DNA from: Siphlonurus alternatus
Lineage: Eukaryota > Arthropoda > Insecta > Ephemeroptera > Siphlonuridae
Assembly (NCBI GenBank): GCA_949825025.1
Contig: OX463780.1
Span: 47,885,280 to 47,949,279, forward strand
Reading direction: 5' to 3'
DNA length: 64,000 bases
Shown here: piece after piece, positions 63,501 through 64,000 of the stretch
Position numbering within the stretch: the stretch's first letter is position 1
How the letters are laid out: the number at the start of each line of letters is the position of its first letter
The notes under the pieces: model-generated
Database searches by the model: none
What the model saw: the letters and a program-made list of their open reading frames with translations, nothing else
What the model was told of the DNA's origin: nothing
Made by a program: the position numbers and the translations under genes

Positions 63501-64000
63501 ACTTGATATAAATAGTATAAAATAAATATACTTAATAATTACATTAGTATAATGCATCGAGAAAAGGCTAGAGAATAATTTAATATTTATTTTTGTAAGA
63601 ATCATCTTAAAAGTTTATATTTTTAACCGTAAATCATAATGAAATGTAACTACTATAGTAATTATAGGCTATCTTTAATACATATTAATCAAACCTGAGC
63701 TTCAACTCTTAAAGACTTACATTGTCTAGACGAGGCGAACATTTAAAACAAAAATATGATATACAGTGAAATAAGTTTAGAAAGTAATTATTTCTGGAAT
63801 ATCAAAATAATTGTCATTACTTCACGTTAACATCTGCCTGTTTGGTGTAGTTTTCAGGGTCTTCCTGGACCCTCCAGAAGGGTCGATAGCAGCAGGCGAG
63901 GCGGCTCAGGTCACTGACGTTGTAATGGTGCATGGCTTCGCGCACCACCCACATGGCGGTCAGGTTGGACTGCACCAGGGGCGGTCCTCGAGTCTGCTTG
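57600..64000 (-). CDS. Divergent DUF229-family gene F, 5' end outside the window
   Basis: The visible exons are 64000-63821 (exon 3, cut by the window edge), 63446-63149, 62721-62350, 62283-61975, 59057-58671 and about 57983-57600. Exons 1-2 must lie beyond position 64000. Core motifs are kept: LILGLDA, GDNTFPN, NMPHLGD and CSDHG followed by REGDFRETYQ. Exon 4 is longer than in the paralogues (99 codons) because of a Ser/Thr/Glu-rich insert containing two NTS sequons. Exon 7 also has a TTxGTTE-type insert and is clearly diverged, unlike the near-identical exon 7 of A-E. Exon 8 may instead start at 57971, where an ATG follows an AG; the CCTAG acceptor at 57983 has the better pyrimidine tract. 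Intron 6 (about 2.9 kb) contains a 1.7-kb repeat-bounded insertion. Intron 5 is only 66 bases, a multiple of three, and lacks a stop. Confidence 0.85.
59428..59482. repeat. 55-bp hairpin
   Basis: CAGGGCTATCACTCTA and TAGAGTGATAGCCCTG are exact complements around a 23-base loop that itself contains TAGAGTGATATCAC. Confidence 0.8.
59814..61507. mobile_element. 1.7-kb insertion bounded by inverted repeats (gene F intron 6)
   Basis: CAGTGGTGAAAGTA at the left is exactly complementary to TACTTTCACCACTG at the right. Near the left end are two copies of a CCAGTGCGCCGCACTG-like palindrome (59840-59893). The related text GACGCACTGGTAAGA precedes the right end. The interior is very AT-rich, with GC islands at 60475-60530 and 61390-61470. 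No transposase is recognised; a 71-aa frame at 60572-60787 is lysine- and phenylalanine-rich and unconvincing. A non-autonomous DNA transposon is the likeliest reading. Confidence 0.55.

Overview
The window is AT-rich metazoan DNA with GT-AG introns, many short foldback transposons and simple repeats. The base composition, the small multi-intron genes and the gene family point to an invertebrate. I cannot name the species or even the phylum.

The gene content is one family. It is a cluster of six genes plus one relic, all encoding DUF229-type proteins (Pfam PF02995 family, alkaline-phosphatase/sulfatase fold, function unknown). Each predicted protein is a type II membrane protein of about 690-706 residues, encoded by eight coding exons with the same intron phases (1,0,2,0,0,0,0). 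The layout is: A (minus, 7536-1468), B (minus, 17356-10510), C (minus, 33503-25717), D (minus, 44078-38929, frameshifted; a candidate extra 5' exon lies at 46177-46063), a broken last-exon relic (plus, 46763-46924), E (plus, 49997-54820) and F (minus, from beyond the right edge to 57600, divergent). A, B, C and E splice in silico into uninterrupted reading frames. D carries a 5-base deletion in exon 5.

The paralogues are mosaics. Exon 7 is almost identical at the DNA level in A-E, in both orientations, while exons 8, 2 and the end of exon 5 have diverged strongly. C and E, on opposite strands and about 25 kb apart, also share an identical 54-base intron 6. This looks like ongoing, exon-scale gene conversion.

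Introns and intergenic DNA are filled with at least ten families of short inverted-repeat (MITE-like) elements, several present in 2-4 copies. Three families share termini and a subterminal motif that resembles a splice acceptor on both arms. Several carry TGACGTCA (CRE-like) octamers, and one adds CCAAT boxes. Two perfect long hairpins stand out: 330 bp at 25288-25617 and 121 bp at 43530-43650. I found no RNA genes, CRISPR arrays or virus-like genes.
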